A stretch of 40,175 nt of DNA from Actinomycetes bacterium (GTDB taxonomy: Bacteria; Actinomycetota; Actinomycetes; Actinomycetales; Cellulomonadaceae), in contig JAEYUL010000057.1 of NCBI GenBank assembly GCA_023432565.1, forward strand, positions 1 to 40,175. Reading direction: 5' to 3'. Made by a program: the position numbers and the translations under genes. Below the pieces are notes generated by a model, which was not told where the DNA came from, ran no database searches, and was given only the letters and a program-made list of their open reading frames with translations. Below are positions 24,806-32,282 of the stretch, one piece after another (the stretch's first letter is position 1; each line of letters begins with the position of its first letter).

Positions 24806-25614
24806 TGGCGCACCGCACGCAGCGAGGGGTGGGCTCCGGCGGCGACGAGGTCCGCCACCGAACGGCGCGGCGCGTCGTCGGTGACGAGCGCCTCGCCCAC
24901 GAGGACCGCGTCCGCACCGGCGCGGGCGTAGTCCATGACGTCGTGCGGCCCGCGCACGCCCGACTCGGCGATCTTGACGACGTCCGACGGGATCGAGGGG
25001 GCCACGCGTGCGAACGTCCCGCGGTCCACCTCGAGCGAGCGCAGGTCGCGCGCGTTCACACCGATGACCCGGGCGCCCGCGTCGACCGCGCGGGCCACCT
25101 CGTCCTCGTCGTGCACCTCGACGAGCGCCGTCATGCCGAGCGAGTGCACACGCTCGACGAGCGACTCGAGCACGGTCTGCTCGAGCGCCGCGACGATGAG
25201 CAGGCACAGATCAGCCCCGTGGGCGCGCGCCTCCCAGACCTGGTAGGGCGTGACGACGAAGTCCTTGCGCAGCACCGGGATGTCGACCCGCGCGCGCACG
25301 GCGTCGAGATCGGCGAGAGAGCCGTTGAACCGGCGCTCCTCCGTGAGGACCGAGATCGCGGCGGCACCGCCCTTCTCGTACTCGGCGGCCAGCGCGGCGG
25401 GGTCGGAGATCGCCGCGAGCTCGCCCTTCGACGGGCTCGAGCGCTTCACCTCGGCGATGACGGTGACCGCGTCCTCCACCCGCAGGCGAGCGATCGCGTC
25501 GATGGCGGACTCTCGCCGGGCCGCCATCTCCTTGACCTGCGCCAGCGGCGTGCGCGCCTCTCGGGCGGCCAGGTCCTCCCGGACCCCGGCGACGATCTCG
25601 TCGAGCACGCTCAT
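24802..25614 (-). CDS. trpC: Indole-3-glycerol phosphate synthase
   Basis: A 270-residue TIM-barrel enzyme that closes the indole ring from carboxyphenylamino-deoxyribulose phosphate. The signature VIAEVKRSSPSKGEL (about residues 54-68) holds the catalytic Lys, the second Lys is in VLRKDFVVTPYQVWEARA (about 118-135), and the Glu and Asn lie in IGVNARDLRSLEVD. It is not fused to TrpF. The ATG at 25614 follows GAGG at 5 nt; a second ATG 18 nt upstream (RGEAA before the chosen start) is possible. The leader contains a 10-bp hairpin at 25645-25675. It starts the trpC-trpB-trpA-lgt block after the run of small membrane proteins. Confidence 0.96.
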   Translation of the reverse strand: MSVLDEIVAGVREDLAAREARTPLAQVKEMAARRESAIDAIARLRVEDAVTVIAEVKRSSPSKGELAAISDPAALAAEYEKGGAAAISVLTEERRFNGSLADLDAVRARVDIPVLRKDFVVTPYQVWEARAHGADLCLLIVAALEQTVLESLVERVHSLGMTALVEVHDEDEVARAVDAGARVIGVNARDLRSLEVDRGTFARVAPSIPSDVVKIAESGVRGPHDVMDYARAGADAVLVGEALVTDDAPRRSVADLVAAGAHPSLRAVRQ

Positions 25615-25644
25615 GGCAGCCTCACCCCTCATCACGACCCCCGT

Positions 25645-25675
25645 GAACCTCGCGGCCGTGCAGCTCGCGAGGTTC
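25645..25675. promoter_or_regulatory. Inverted repeat in the trpC leader
   Basis: Perfect 10-bp arms (gaacctcgcg / cgcgaggttc) with an 11-nt loop lie 31 nt before the trpC ATG. It may be an operator, an RNA hairpin influencing trpC translation, or an attenuator. No Trp-rich leader peptide is seen next to it. Confidence 0.45.
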
Positions 25676-25788
25676 GCTCCGGGCCATCGTAGAGGGGACG
25701 CGGGGTGTGCCCGACCACGGCCCGTCTGGTGGACCGCGTCGACGACCCCGCTGGGTCCGCCCGGTTCGTCCCGAGCCCGAGGGCGGTC

Positions 25789-25812
25789 GGGCGGCCGCTC
25801 GCGGGGCCGCCC
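25789..25812 (-). terminator. Possible terminator after the second DUF2752 gene
   Basis: An 8-bp perfect stem (25789-25796 with 25805-25812) with an 8-nt loop begins 8 nt after the stop codon at 25820. If real, it would separate the small membrane protein genes from trpCBA and imply a promoter between 25615 and 25788. Confidence 0.5.
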
Positions 25813-25819
25813 CACCGCC

Positions 25820-26299
25820 TCAGGGAGCGAGCCAGGGGCCGAGGACCGGGATGTTGCGTGCGACCCAGTAGGCGACGACCAGCCCGAGGACGGTCCAGAT
25901 GCACCACACCGGAAGGACGAGCCGCCGCGGACGTCCGGTCGCGGCGCGGCGCACCCACGCGACCCACCACGCGACGAGCACGGGCGCCACGAGCACGAGG
26001 GCGGGGTTCATCGACCACGCGCCCGCCAGGTCGAGGTGGGCGAGGTCGTGCAGTGCACGCAGCGAACCGCACCCCGGGCAGTAGAGACCGGTCAGGGCGA
26101 GGAACGGGCACGTCGGGTACCGCCCCGGCTCGTGCGGGTCCACCGTCGCGAGCACGACGAGGCCCGCCACCGCACCGGCGGCCACGGCTGCCGCGAGCCT
26201 GGTCCCCGTGCGGTCCGGGCGGCGGGTGCCCGGCGGCACCGAGGGACGCACGGCGGCACGCTCGGTGCCCGTGCGTCCCACGGCGCCGCTCGTCGTCAC
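25820..26299 (-). CDS. DUF2752 membrane protein, copy b
   Basis: A 159-residue DUF2752 protein with about three membrane helices. The family hallmark is TGLYCPGCGSLRALHDLAHLDL (split here: TGLYCPGCG then SLRALHDLAHLDL): a CxxC pair, a G-x-x-R-A-x-H motif and an AWSMNPAL segment. The CxxC and His could bind metal; no function is established. The GTG at 26299 overlaps the stop of the preceding CD225-like gene by 4 nt. A related copy lies at 27538-28005, and each copy follows a Pro/Tyr-rich membrane protein gene, suggesting duplication of a gene pair. DUF2752 genes next to trp genes are common in actinobacteria. Confidence 0.9.
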   Translation of the reverse strand: MTTSGAVGRTGTERAAVRPSVPPGTRRPDRTGTRLAAAVAAGAVAGLVVLATVDPHEPGRYPTCPFLALTGLYCPGCGSLRALHDLAHLDLAGAWSMNPALVLVAPVLVAWWVAWVRRAATGRPRRLVLPVWCIWTVLGLVVAYWVARNIPVLGPWLAP

Positions 26300-26742
26300 A
26301 TCGTGCTCGAGTCGCGCAGCACCCCGGCCACCGCCAGGCCGCCGTAGACGAGCGCGGCCACGAGGCCGGCCACCGCGCTCCAGATCGCGAACTGCTTGGC
26401 CTTGCGCGACGCGTCGTACGCGCCCGTCGCGTCGCCGGCCAACCACTTGCTGTTCACCTGCGTCGCGAAGACGATCGAGACCACGCCGAGCGGCAGGCAG
26501 CACAGGATCGTCGTCACGATCGCCCACGCCAGGTAGTTGGGCGGCGGCGGAGCCCCGTAGCCACCCCCGCCGGCGGGCGGCGGAGCTGTCGGGTAGCCGG
26601 GCGCGGGCGTGCCGTACGGCGTGGGGTACGACGGCGTGGACCCGTAGGCCGGGGGCGTGCCGTACGGCGGCTGCTGACCCGGCTGCTGGCCGTCGTTCGG
26701 CTGCTCGCCGGACGGGTTGGTGGGGTCGTAGGGGTTCGACAT
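26296..26742 (-). CDS. CD225/dispanin-like membrane protein
   Basis: A 148-residue protein. Residues 1-68 are a disordered tail rich in Pro, Tyr, Gly and Gln. The remainder has two membrane helices in the CD225 layout: NYLAWAIVTTILCCLPLGVVSIVFA, given here as NYLAWAIVTTIL then CCLPLGVVSIVFA, followed by the VNSKWLAGD-ASRKAKQFAIWS loop and a second helix. The CCLP-G-V-x-I-V-x-A pattern is typical of the family. Bacterial members have no firm function. The ATG at 26742 starts the Pro-rich tail; an upstream frame extension of 23 codons has no family match. It is coupled to the following DUF2752 gene by GTGA. Confidence 0.88.
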   Translation of the reverse strand: MSNPYDPTNPSGEQPNDGQQPGQQPPYGTPPAYGSTPSYPTPYGTPAPGYPTAPPPAGGGGYGAPPPPNYLAWAIVTTILCCLPLGVVSIVFATQVNSKWLAGDATGAYDASRKAKQFAIWSAVAGLVAALVYGGLAVAGVLRDSSTM

Positions 26743-26843
26743 GTGCGCTCCAGGTGTCGAGCGGGCAGGGGCGGTGGTGCTGCTCGACCGCGCATCGGCC
26801 GAGCCGTTCACAGGGCCGGGCGCCGACCGTCAAGGTGCACCGG

Positions 26844-26858
26844 GCGCCGTCCCGGCGC
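26844..26858 (-). terminator. Short hairpin after the repeat-rich DUF4190-like gene
   Basis: A perfect 6-bp G-C stem with a 3-nt loop lies 3 nt after the stop codon at 26862. It is short, but compact and well placed for a terminator or 3' end. Confidence 0.35.
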
Positions 26859-26861
26859 GAC

Positions 26862-27458
26862 TCAGGGGCTCGTCCCCCAGAACGCGACGACCATGACGAT
26901 CCAGACGAGCACCACGATGCCGGACAGGATCGTGCCGATCCACCCCGTGACGATGCCTCCGGTCGCGAGGCTCTCGTTGTTCGCCTCACCCGCCGCCGCG
27001 GCTCGCTTGGCGTTGTTCCCGACGATGATCGCCGCGATGCCCGAGAAGAACCCGCACAGGACGAGGCTCGCGATGCCGAGGACGAGTGACCAGACGGCGA
27101 GACTGTTCTTGGGCGGGGCCGGCGCGTACGCGTAGCCGCCCCCGGGGCCGTACGCGGGCGGCTGCCCGTACGCCGGGGCCTGACCGTACGCGGGCGCCTG
27201 CCCGTACGCCGGAGCCTGACCGTACGCGGGCGGCTGCCCGTACGCCGGAGCCTGGCCGTACGCCGGAGCCTGGCCGTACGCGGGCGGCTGGCCGTACGCG
27301 GGCGGCTGGCCGTACGCCGGAGCCTGCCCGTACGCGGGCGGCTGACCCTGGCCGGGAACCTGACCCGGCGTGGCAGGCGCGTCGGCCGGCGGCGGGGCGT
27401 AGGGCGACGACTCCCGGGCCGGCTGCTGGGGATCGCTGGGCTGGTCGGGCGTGCTCAT
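26862..27458 (-). CDS. DUF4190-like membrane protein with PAYGQ repeats (copy b)
   Basis: A 198-residue protein. Residues 40-105 are eleven near-perfect copies of a six-residue unit ([AP]PAYGQ type), forming a Pro/Tyr/Gly-rich cytoplasmic or surface tail. Two membrane helices follow (about 118-145 and 165-190) with the DUF4190 layout: SLVLGIASLVLCGFFSGIAAI and a GNNAKRAAAAGE loop, then GGIVTGWIGTI. The function is unknown; such tails occur in actinobacterial cell-envelope proteins. The ATG at 27458 has GGGGG upstream with imperfect spacing. Part of a duplicated pair with the adjacent DUF2752 type. Confidence 0.9.
   Translation of the reverse strand: MSTPDQPSDPQQPARESSPYAPPPADAPATPGQVPGQGQPPAYGQAPAYGQPPAYGQPPAYGQAPAYGQAPAYGQPPAYGQAPAYGQAPAYGQAPAYGQPPAYGPGGGYAYAPAPPKNSLAVWSLVLGIASLVLCGFFSGIAAIIVGNNAKRAAAAGEANNESLATGGIVTGWIGTILSGIVVLVWIVMVVAFWGTSP
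27144..27341 (-). repeat. 18-bp tandem repeat, 11 copies, coding for PAYGQ units
   Basis: The stretch is built from 18-bp units (core gtacgcc/gggcg-type variants on the plus strand) that translate to PPAYGQ or APAYGQ. Third-position changes keep the protein repeat while varying the DNA. Such tracts can gain or lose units by slippage. Confidence 0.9.
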
Positions 27459-27537
27459 CGGGGGCTCCGTTCATTCGTGCAGGTCGTCAGCACGTACTCT
27501 GCCAGCACGCCTGCCCTCAGCCGGGCGGAGCGCGCCG

Positions 27538-28005
27538 TCAGGGTGGCGACAGAACAGCCATGCCGGGCAGGTTGCGCAGCACGCCGAAGCCGAGCATCAG
27601 CGCGAGCAGGAGCCACGCGGACCAGGCGGGCAGCACGGGCGCGCCCCGCCCTCGGGCGACGCGGACGACCCACCAGACCCACAGCCCGATCAGCACCGGG
27701 ACGAGCGTGACCCACAACGGGTTCATCGCCCACGCCGCGGCCAGGTCGCCGCCCGCCAGGTCGTGCGTCGCCCGCAGCCCGCCGCACGCCGGGCAGGACC
27801 ACCCCGTCGCCGCGTAGAGCGGGCAGAACCCGTAGCTCCCCGCGCGATGCGGGTCCCGCACGGCGACGACCAGCGTGGCCGCTGCCACGACCCCGGCGGT
27901 GAGAGCCGGACCGCGCCACGCACGAAGCCCGGCGGCCGCGCGCGTCCAGCTCGGTCGCGTCGTCGTGTGGCCGACGCTCCGCCTCGCAAGCTCGCTGTCC
28001 GTCAC
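27538..28005 (-). CDS. DUF2752 membrane protein, copy a
   Basis: A 155-residue DUF2752 protein. The hallmark TGWSCPACGGLRATHDLAGG (CxxC, G-L-R-A-x-H) and the AWAMNPLW segment match copy b at 25820-26299 in order and spacing. About three membrane helices are visible, the first near residues 33-50. The GTG at 28005 is preceded by GGGGAGG at 5 nt, a strong site. It follows the long DUF4190-like gene by 16 nt. Function unknown; the paired cysteines and His suggest metal or redox chemistry but this is inference. Confidence 0.9.
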   Translation of the reverse strand: MTDSELARRSVGHTTTRPSWTRAAAGLRAWRGPALTAGVVAAATLVVAVRDPHRAGSYGFCPLYAATGWSCPACGGLRATHDLAGGDLAAAWAMNPLWVTLVPVLIGLWVWWVVRVARGRGAPVLPAWSAWLLLALMLGFGVLRNLPGMAVLSPP

Positions 28006-28021
28006 AGCAGCCTCCCCGCGC

Positions 28022-29107
28022 TCAGAACCCGTTCGAGCTGAACGAGCTCACGACCCGGACGACGAACGCGAGCGCGGTCAGCCCGACGCCCACCCAGCCC
28101 AGCACGATGCCCGCCGTGGGCGACGGACCGCCCACCGCCAGCCCCTGGGCCGCCGCGGCGCGCGCGCGTCCGCCGAGCACGATCGCTGCGACGCCCGCTC
28201 CGACCGCCACGAACGGGCAGGCGCACGCCAGGACGACCCCGAGGATGCCGAGGACGAGTGCCCAGGTCGCCGACGAGCTCGCCGCGCCGGGCGAGCCGTG
28301 CGGACGTGGGGGCCCTCCGTAAGGCATGGGCGACCCGCCAGCAGGTGGGGTTCCGTACGCGGGCGCTCCGTAGGAGGGATACCCGCCCGGAGCCGCCTGT
28401 TCCGCTCCCCCGGGACCACCGCTCCACGCCGGTCCATACGCGGGAGGCGTGCCATGTACCGAAGTCGTGCCATATACCGGGGCCGCGCCGTATGCCGGCG
28501 GCGTGCCGTATGCCGGCGGCGTGCCGTACACGGGAGGCGTCCCGTCAGCGAGGGTGTCGGACGTGGCACCCGGATGGTCCGGGCCGACGGGTGGCTCGTC
28601 AGCGATCGGCTCGTCGGCGATCGGGCCGTCGGCGGAGGTCGCGATCACCGGATCACCGGCGACCGGTGCCGGCTCGGCGGCGCCGGCCGCGGGCGTCTCG
28701 GACGACGGCGTCGGCGGCGACGTCACGCCGAACACGGACGGGGGCTCGTACACCGGCCGCGCGGTGTACGTCGGCGGCGGCTGGTACGCGGGAGGAGCGA
28801 CGTAGCCGCCGCTCGACGGCCCGGCCGCGCCCTCGGCAGGCTCCTGCGCGTCGCCCTGGCTGCCAGCGCCCTGTCTATCGACGCCCTGTCCATCGACGCC
28901 CTGTCCATCGGCGTCCTGTCCATCGGCGTCCTGTTCATCGACGCCCTGACGACCGACGCCCTGCTCGGCGCCTCCTGGGTCCGCGACGGGCTCCCCGGGG
29001 CCCGTCAGCCCGGGACCGGGCGAGGGAGCTCCCGGACGAGACGGTTCCAGCGGCGCCGAGGGCTCCTGCGGCTGGTCGGGGGTCGGCGGCTGCGCGGAAG
29101 TGCTCAT
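28022..29107 (-). CDS. DUF4190-like membrane protein with long disordered tail (copy a)
   Basis: A 361-residue protein. Residues 1-260 are low complexity: an acidic Asp/Gln/Gly repeat (about 50-80), Pro-rich spacers, and several GTPPAYG-type units. The C-terminal 90 residues carry two membrane helices in the DUF4190 layout (ATWALVLGILGVVLACACPF and GIVLGWVGVGLTALAFVV). The ATG at 29107 follows AGAGGACAG at a good distance; a 92-codon upstream extension is shadow of the next gene. It pairs with the DUF2752 gene downstream, as the shorter copy b does. Function unknown. Confidence 0.85.
   Translation of the reverse strand: MSTSAQPPTPDQPQEPSAPLEPSRPGAPSPGPGLTGPGEPVADPGGAEQGVGRQGVDEQDADGQDADGQGVDGQGVDRQGAGSQGDAQEPAEGAAGPSSGGYVAPPAYQPPPTYTARPVYEPPSVFGVTSPPTPSSETPAAGAAEPAPVAGDPVIATSADGPIADEPIADEPPVGPDHPGATSDTLADGTPPVYGTPPAYGTPPAYGAAPVYGTTSVHGTPPAYGPAWSGGPGGAEQAAPGGYPSYGAPAYGTPPAGGSPMPYGGPPRPHGSPGAASSSATWALVLGILGVVLACACPFVAVGAGVAAIVLGGRARAAAAQGLAVGGPSPTAGIVLGWVGVGLTALAFVVRVVSSFSSNGF
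28868..28957 (-). repeat. 15-bp tandem repeat, 6 copies, coding for a Gly-Val/Ala-Asp-x-Gln unit
   Basis: Six 15-bp units of the form gccctgtccatcgac run in phase with the reading frame of the DUF4190-like gene and encode pentapeptides such as VDGQG and ADGQD. A seventh, degenerate unit follows. Confidence 0.85.
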
Positions 29108-29187
29108 CTGTCCTCTTCGTCGGGACCTGACGGGACGACACCGGCGCACCCGGGCCGGCACCAGGCTCTCAGCCGGTGCGGGGAGCC

Positions 29188-29490
29188 TCAGTGCCCGCCG
29201 CGGCCCTGCTTCGCGAGGGTGGCGGCGCCGCCCTGGCCGTAGCCGAGCACCTGAAGCACCTTGCCGATGACGACGCCCAGGACGCACACACCCAGCCCCG
29301 CCCAGAAGAGCCAGAGCTGAGCGATGACCAGCCCGACGGCAGCGATCACGGCGCCGGCCACGACGACCCACGTCGTCGTCCACGCCGCCACGGTGTGTCC
29401 GTGGTTCGTCGGCGGAGCGCTGGGCGGAAGGTGCACCGCCTCGGTCACGGTCGGATTCTGCGCGCGGTGCGCGAGCGTGTTGTCGGCCAT
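29188..29490 (-). CDS. HGxxPAAW-family small membrane protein
   Basis: A 100-residue protein with the motif HGHTVAAW (about residues 30-37), a variant of the HGxxPAAW signature for which this trp-linked actinobacterial family is named. Two membrane helices follow (about 38-60 and 62-84), and the tail is Gly/Gln-rich. The Pro of the motif is replaced by Val here. The ATG at 29490 follows GGAGAAGGG. It sits between the Trp-associated membrane protein and the DUF4190/DUF2752 run, its normal neighbourhood. The function is unknown. Confidence 0.88.
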   Translation of the reverse strand: MADNTLAHRAQNPTVTEAVHLPPSAPPTNHGHTVAAWTTTWVVVAGAVIAAVGLVIAQLWLFWAGLGVCVLGVVIGKVLQVLGYGQGGAATLAKQGRGGH

Positions 29491-29597
29491 GGTCGACCCT
29501 TCTCCAGTGGTTCTGCGCTCACCCTAGCGTGCAGGTCGGCGCGCGACGCGGAGCGTCCGCTGCGACGGTGGACACACGAGCGCAGACGCCCGTCGCC

Positions 29598-30299
29598 TCA
29601 GCGCGGGTCGCCGTCGAGCCCCTCGCTCGGGTCGTCCCCGCGGGTCAACGCGTCCCACTGGTCGCGGTCGTCGGGGTGGCCGGCCTCGCGGCGCGGGGCG
29701 GGTGCACGGCCCGGCGCCGCACCGGCGCCCGCGCGTCGGTCCGGGACGGTCTGCCGGTCGTGTCGTTCGGTGACCGCCCAGCCGCGCGACGAGCGTGCGA
29801 GCCGGACCGCCACTAGCACGTCGAGCACGCCCACGGCGAGGGCGACCCACGGCCACGGCGTGACCACGAGGTCGTCCGTCACGCGTTCGACCCCGATCCG
29901 GTCCGCGACCGTCGCGGCGGCCGCCGCCGCGGGGTCACGCAGCACGCCCACGGCGCCTGCGACGACGAGCACCCCCGCGAGGGCCACGGTCGCGACCACG
30001 ACCCACCGGCCGATCCTGCCGACGAGCGCGACGGCCGCGGTCGCCGCGAGCAGCACGAGTGCGGCCGCGACGAGCGCGGAGGCCGCAGCGCCCCCCGTGA
30101 CGCGGATGGTCTCGGGCACGCCGAGCACGGACTCGGTGGTCGCCGTGATCCAGGCCGGCACGGCGCACACCCCCGTCGCTGCGGCGGCCAGCGCCAGCAT
30201 CGCGGCAGCCCGGCCGCGCCCGGACCGCGCCGGCTCACGAGAGGCCGCGCGGGCGGCCTCGTCGGGCGCGTCAGGAGGCGTCGAGACCATGAGGCTCAC
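29598..30299 (-). CDS. Trp biosynthesis-associated membrane protein
   Basis: A 233-residue protein of the Trp_oprn_chp type, found beside trpE in many actinobacteria. It has about four membrane helices: two near residues 30-85, one near 95-115 and one near 145-165. The family-like VTPWPWVALAVGVLDVLVA segment is near 145. The C-terminal 60 residues are charged and contain a DQWDALTRGDDPS motif often seen at the end of this family. The GTG at 30299 overlaps the trpE stop by 4 nt; an ATG at 30290 is an equally possible start. Its role in tryptophan synthesis has not been shown. Confidence 0.87.
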   Translation of the reverse strand: MSLMVSTPPDAPDEAARAASREPARSGRGRAAAMLALAAAATGVCAVPAWITATTESVLGVPETIRVTGGAAASALVAAALVLLAATAAVALVGRIGRWVVVATVALAGVLVVAGAVGVLRDPAAAAAATVADRIGVERVTDDLVVTPWPWVALAVGVLDVLVAVRLARSSRGWAVTERHDRQTVPDRRAGAGAAPGRAPAPRREAGHPDDRDQWDALTRGDDPSEGLDGDPR

Positions 30300-31849
30300 G
30301 CGTCGGCGCGGCGCAGCCGGGCGGCGACCTGGATCGCCCGGACCGCGGCCTGCGCCTTGTTGCGCGACTCGGCGTACTCGAGCTCGGGCACCGAGTCGGC
30401 GACGATCCCGCCGCCGGCCTGCACCGAGGCGCGCCCGTCGCGGATGAGAGCCGTGCGGATCGCGATGGCCATGTCCATGTTCCCGGCGAAGTCGAAGTAG
30501 CCGACCGTCCCGCCGTAGATGCCGCGCCGCGCGGGCTCGACCTCGTCGATCAGCGCGATCGCGCGCTGCTTCGGTGCACCCGACAAGGTCCCCGCCGGGA
30601 ACGTCGCCGTCAGCGTCTGCAGCGCGGTGGCCCCCCGTCGCAGCCGGCCGACGACGGTCGAGGTGATGTGCATGATGTGGGAGAACCGGCGCACGGCCAT
30701 GAACTCCACGACCTCGACGCTGGTGGGCTCGCACACCTTCACCAGGTCGTTGCGGGACAGGTCGACGAGCATGATGTGCTCGGCGCGCTCCTTGTCGTCG
30801 GCGAGCACCTCGTCGGCGAGAGCCCGGTCCTCCTCGGGCGTCGCGCCACGCGGCCGCGAACCCGCGATCGGGTACGTCGTGACGTGCCCCTCGTCGACCT
30901 TCACGAGCGTCTCGGGGCTCGACCCGACGACCGCGAAGTCCTTCCCGTCGGCGTCCTGCAGCTGCAGGTAGTACATGTACGGGCTCGGGTTGATCGTGCG
31001 CAGCACGCGGTAGACGTCCAAGGGCTCAGCCGGGCACTCCAGATCCAGGCGCTGGGACATCACCACCTGGAAGACCTCACCGTCCCGGATCGCGTCCTTG
31101 CCGAACCGGACCGTGTGGTCGTACTCCTCGCGCGTCGAGCGGAACCGCAGCTCGGGCTCCGGGACGTCCGCCAGCACCGCGACGCCCGACGGCGCGGGCT
31201 GCAGCAGCTGGGCCTGCATCGCGTCCAGCCTCGCGACCGCGTCGGCATGAGCCTCGTCGACGCGCTCGTCGGTGTCGTCGAAGTTGATGGCGTTGGCCAC
31301 CAGCCAGACCGAGCCGTCCTGGTGATCGACGACGGCCAGGTCGGTCGCGAGCAGGAGCGTGAGCTCGGGCACGCCGAGCTCGTCGGGCGCCTTCTTCGGC
31401 AGCGTCGGCTACCAGTGGTGCACGATGTCCCAGCCCAGCGCACCCACCAGGCCACCCGTCAGCGGAGGCAGGCCGGGCAGCACCGGGGTGCGCAAGACGT
31501 CGAGCGTGTCGCCGAGCACGTCGAGCACGTCGCCGCTGGTGGGCACGCCCACGGGCACGTCGCCGGTCCACGCCGCCTCGCCGTCACGCACCGTGAGCGT
31601 CGCGCGCGAGCGCACCCCGACGAACGACCAGCGGGCCCACGTGCCGTCGGCCTCCGCGGACTCCAGGATGAACGTGCCGGGCCGCCCCCCACCGAGCGTG
31701 CGGTACAGGCCCACCGGCGTGACGTCGTCGGCCAGCAGGCGCCGCACGACCGGGACGACTCGGCGGTCGCGCGCGAGCTCCCGGAAGCCCTCGAGCGAGG
31801 GCCACGTCGCGCCCCAGGGGACCTGCGCGGCGTCGACCGTGGCGCTCAT
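30296..31849 (-). pseudogene. trpE: Anthranilate synthase component I with an in-frame stop
   Basis: TrpE makes anthranilate from chorismate, the first committed step to tryptophan. Reading from ATG 31849 (GGGGGAGG upstream, overlapping the hisI stop by 4 nt) the frame is a complete 517-codon trpE except for TAG at codon 147 (31409-31411). Both sides are in the same frame. The N-terminal part has the feedback-inhibition motif FILES (60-64). The C-terminal part has the chorismate-binding segments RFSHIMHITSTV and GTLSGAPKQRA. Around the stop the protein reads GWDIVHHW-stop-PTLPKKAPDELGVPELT; relatives commonly have Glu there, so GAG to TAG is the simplest change. A GTG at 31372 could restart translation but would lack the Trp-binding part. 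It may also be a sequencing error. Confidence 0.85.
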
Positions 31850-32217
31850 CGGGCCTCCCCCGGCTCAGCGACCGTCAGCGGCAGCGCGCCGCCCGCCTCG
31901 AAGCACGTCCGCGCGCCCGTGTGGCAGGCCGCACCGACCTGGTCGACCTCGACCAGGAGTGCGTCGCCGTCGCAGTCGATGCTCACGGACACGACGTGCT
32001 GCACGTGACCGGACGTGTCGCCCTTGCGCCAGTACTCCTGGCGCGAACGGGACCAGAACGTCACGCGACCGGTGGACAACGTGCGACGCAGCGCCTCGTC
32101 GTCCATCCAGCCGAGCATCAGCACCTCGCGCGTGTCGTGCTGCTGCACGACGGCGGCGACGAGACCGGCCTCGTCGCGCTTGAGGCGCGAGGCGACTGCG
32201 GGATCCAGGGTGGGCAC
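31846..32217 (-). CDS. hisI: Phosphoribosyl-AMP cyclohydrolase
   Basis: A 123-residue enzyme of histidine synthesis that opens the adenine ring of phosphoribosyl-AMP. It contains VLMLGWMDDEAL, TFWSRSRQEYWRKGDTSGH (about residues 52-70) and the metal-binding cysteines in SIDCDGDALL and ACHTGARTCF. It is the single-domain form, without the HisE part. The GTG at 32217 is chosen because AGGA precedes it and the protein then has normal family length; a 29-residue longer frame overlaps the ABC transporter gene and looks spurious. The stop overlaps trpE (ATGA), so his and trp synthesis are joined here. Confidence 0.96.
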   Translation of the reverse strand: MPTLDPAVASRLKRDEAGLVAAVVQQHDTREVLMLGWMDDEALRRTLSTGRVTFWSRSRQEYWRKGDTSGHVQHVVSVSIDCDGDALLVEVDQVGAACHTGARTCFEAGGALPLTVAEPGEAR

Positions 32218-32282
32218 CCGAGAATCCTGCCACGGCCGCCCGGCACGATCGCCGGGTGTCCGCGACCGCTCGCGCGCCCCGC

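Noticed and set aside
27144..27341. CRISPR-like array
   Set aside because: Units of 18 bp are contiguous, without spacers, and in phase with a protein repeat.
30296..31849. Two separate genes in the trpE region (N-part 31409-31849, C-part 30296-31372)
   Set aside because: Both parts align end to end with one TrpE, lie in the same frame and are split only by one TAG; no ribosome binding site of quality precedes the second part.
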